Shown piece by piece: positions 63,411 through 64,000 of a stretch of 64,000 nt of DNA. The stretch covers positions 1 to 64,000 of the forward strand of contig NZ_PEOG01000010.1 of assembly GCF_002761755.1 (NCBI RefSeq), in the 5' to 3' direction. This stretch comes from Roseateles chitinivorans. GTDB taxonomy: Bacteria > Pseudomonadota > Gammaproteobacteria > Burkholderiales > Burkholderiaceae_C. Within the stretch, counting starts at the first letter, position 1. Each line of letters opens with the position of its first letter. The notes beneath the pieces were generated by a model, which was given only the letters and a program-made list of their open reading frames with translations, searched no databases and was not told the origin of the DNA. The position numbers and the translations under genes are program-made.

Positions 63411-64000
63411 TCAGTTGGCCTTGAAGCTGGCCTTCTTCAGCAGGGACTCGTACTGCTGGCTCATCACATAGGACTGGACCTGAGCCCAGAAGTCCATCGT
63501 GACGACCACGATGATCAACAGCGACGTGCCACCGAAATAGAACGGGACGTTGTACTTCAGCGTCAGGAACTCAGGCAGCAGGCACACGCCGGTGATGTAC
63601 ACCGCACCCGCCAGCGTCAGCCGAGACAGGATCTTGTCGATGTGCCGAGCCGTCTGATCACCGGGACGGATCCCGGGGATGAAGGCACCGCTCTTCTTCA
63701 GGTTGTCTGCGGTCTCACGGCTGTTGAACACCAGCGCCGTGTAGAAGAAGCAGAAGAACACGATCGCGGCCGAATACAGCAGCACATAGATCGGTTGTCC
63801 CGGACGCAGCGCATCCGCGATGTCCTTCAACCAACGCATGCTGTCGCCAGTTGCAAACCAGCTCACGAGCGTGGTGGGCAACAGGATGATCGACGACGCG
63901 AAGATCGGCGGAATGACGCCCGACATGTTCAGCTTCAGCGGCAGATGCGAACTCTGACCACCGTAGACCTTGTTCCCGACCTGACGCTTCGCGTAGTTCA
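63411..64000 (-). CDS. secY: Preprotein translocase subunit SecY (5' part outside window)
   Basis: The last ~196 residues. From the window edge: [44 protein letters not shown] (cytoplasmic loop 4 and helix 7), then [74 protein letters not shown], ending with [28 protein letters not shown]. It is the channel subunit of SecYEG; its accessory proteins YajC-SecD-SecF are encoded at 36.5-39.9 kb. Runs off the right edge. Confidence 0.97.
   Translation of the reverse strand, partial: NYAKRQVGNKVYGGQSSHLPLKLNMSGVIPPIFASSIILLPTTLVSWFATGDSMRWLKDIADALRPGQPIYVLLYSAAIVFFCFFYTALVFNSRETADNLKKSGAFIPGIRPGDQTARHIDKILSRLTLAGAVYITGVCLLPEFLTLKYNVPFYFGGTSLLIIVVVTMDFWAQVQSYVMSQQYESLLKKASFKAN

Overview
The window is 64 kb of very GC-rich, gene-dense bacterial chromosome. 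Gene content and order point to a betaproteobacterium of the order Burkholderiales. The evidence is the secY-infA-rpmJ-rpsM-rpsK-rpsD-rpoA-rplQ block, yajC-secD-secF next to a DUF1631 gene, dprA-smg, a 354-residue class II aldolase, a MaeB-type malic enzyme and a PHB-depolymerase-type esterase. A Roseateles/Mitsuaria/Rubrivivax-like genus is my inference, not a proof. I see no phage, insertion sequence, CRISPR array or plasmid gene; this is core and near-core chromosome.

Layout. 1-5.2 kb: a PhoD-like phosphatase fused in frame to a piece of a prolyl oligopeptidase, followed by a complete ABC importer (binding protein, two permeases, ATPase). 5.3-9.1 kb: a GH15 glucoamylase-like enzyme and a membrane M48 peptidase. 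9.2-12.3 kb: ferritin-like protein, PHB-depolymerase-like esterase and a TPR-like protein. 12.3-25.4 kb: purC and four central-carbon genes (fba, pyk, maeB, pgk) interspersed with a GHKL/STAS-like switch protein, two binding proteins and a second M48 peptidase. 25.5-30.9 kb: azlCD, a DUF2807 protein, a lipoprotein, htpX, fmt and def. 31.1-40 kb: LysM protein, dprA, smg, DUF1631, secF, secD and yajC. 40.1-47.6 kb: a GntR regulator coupled to a half-length, cysteine-less proline-racemase homologue, a lipoprotein, an EamA exporter, a LysR regulator, a binding-protein/permease fusion, an HDOD protein and a VOC protein. 47.6-52.9 kb: a branched-chain-type ABC system with a LivM-LivG fusion, divergent from an enoyl-CoA hydratase across a TetR-type palindrome, then a GAF protein. 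53.2-57.5 kb: thymidine kinase flanked by two paralogous small Cys4 proteins, ProQ, a DTW-domain enzyme, selD and two initiator tRNAs. 57.6-64 kb: dsbD, then the alpha-operon ribosomal genes, rpoA and the 3' part of secY.

The most informative regulatory observations are these. (1) fba and maeB share a near-identical 22-bp direct-repeat element (GTTAC units 11 bp apart), and pyk carries a HexR-like palindrome containing the same GTAAC core. At fba and pyk the element starts directly after the -10 box, as a repressor operator would. (2) Five genes have a TAnnnT -10-like box only 6-8 nt before the ATG and no ribosome binding site, which predicts leaderless mRNAs. (3) Two hairpins, one with a clear U-tract, interrupt the alpha operon on either side of rpsD.

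The clearest protein-level oddities are the POP-PhoD chimera at the left edge, the cysteine-less half proline racemase, the Cys4 paralogue pair around tdk, and the HTH/GHKL ATPase/STAS-like fusion. No single block is convincingly a new defence or biosynthetic system. All functional assignments come from recognising motifs by eye, without database searches.
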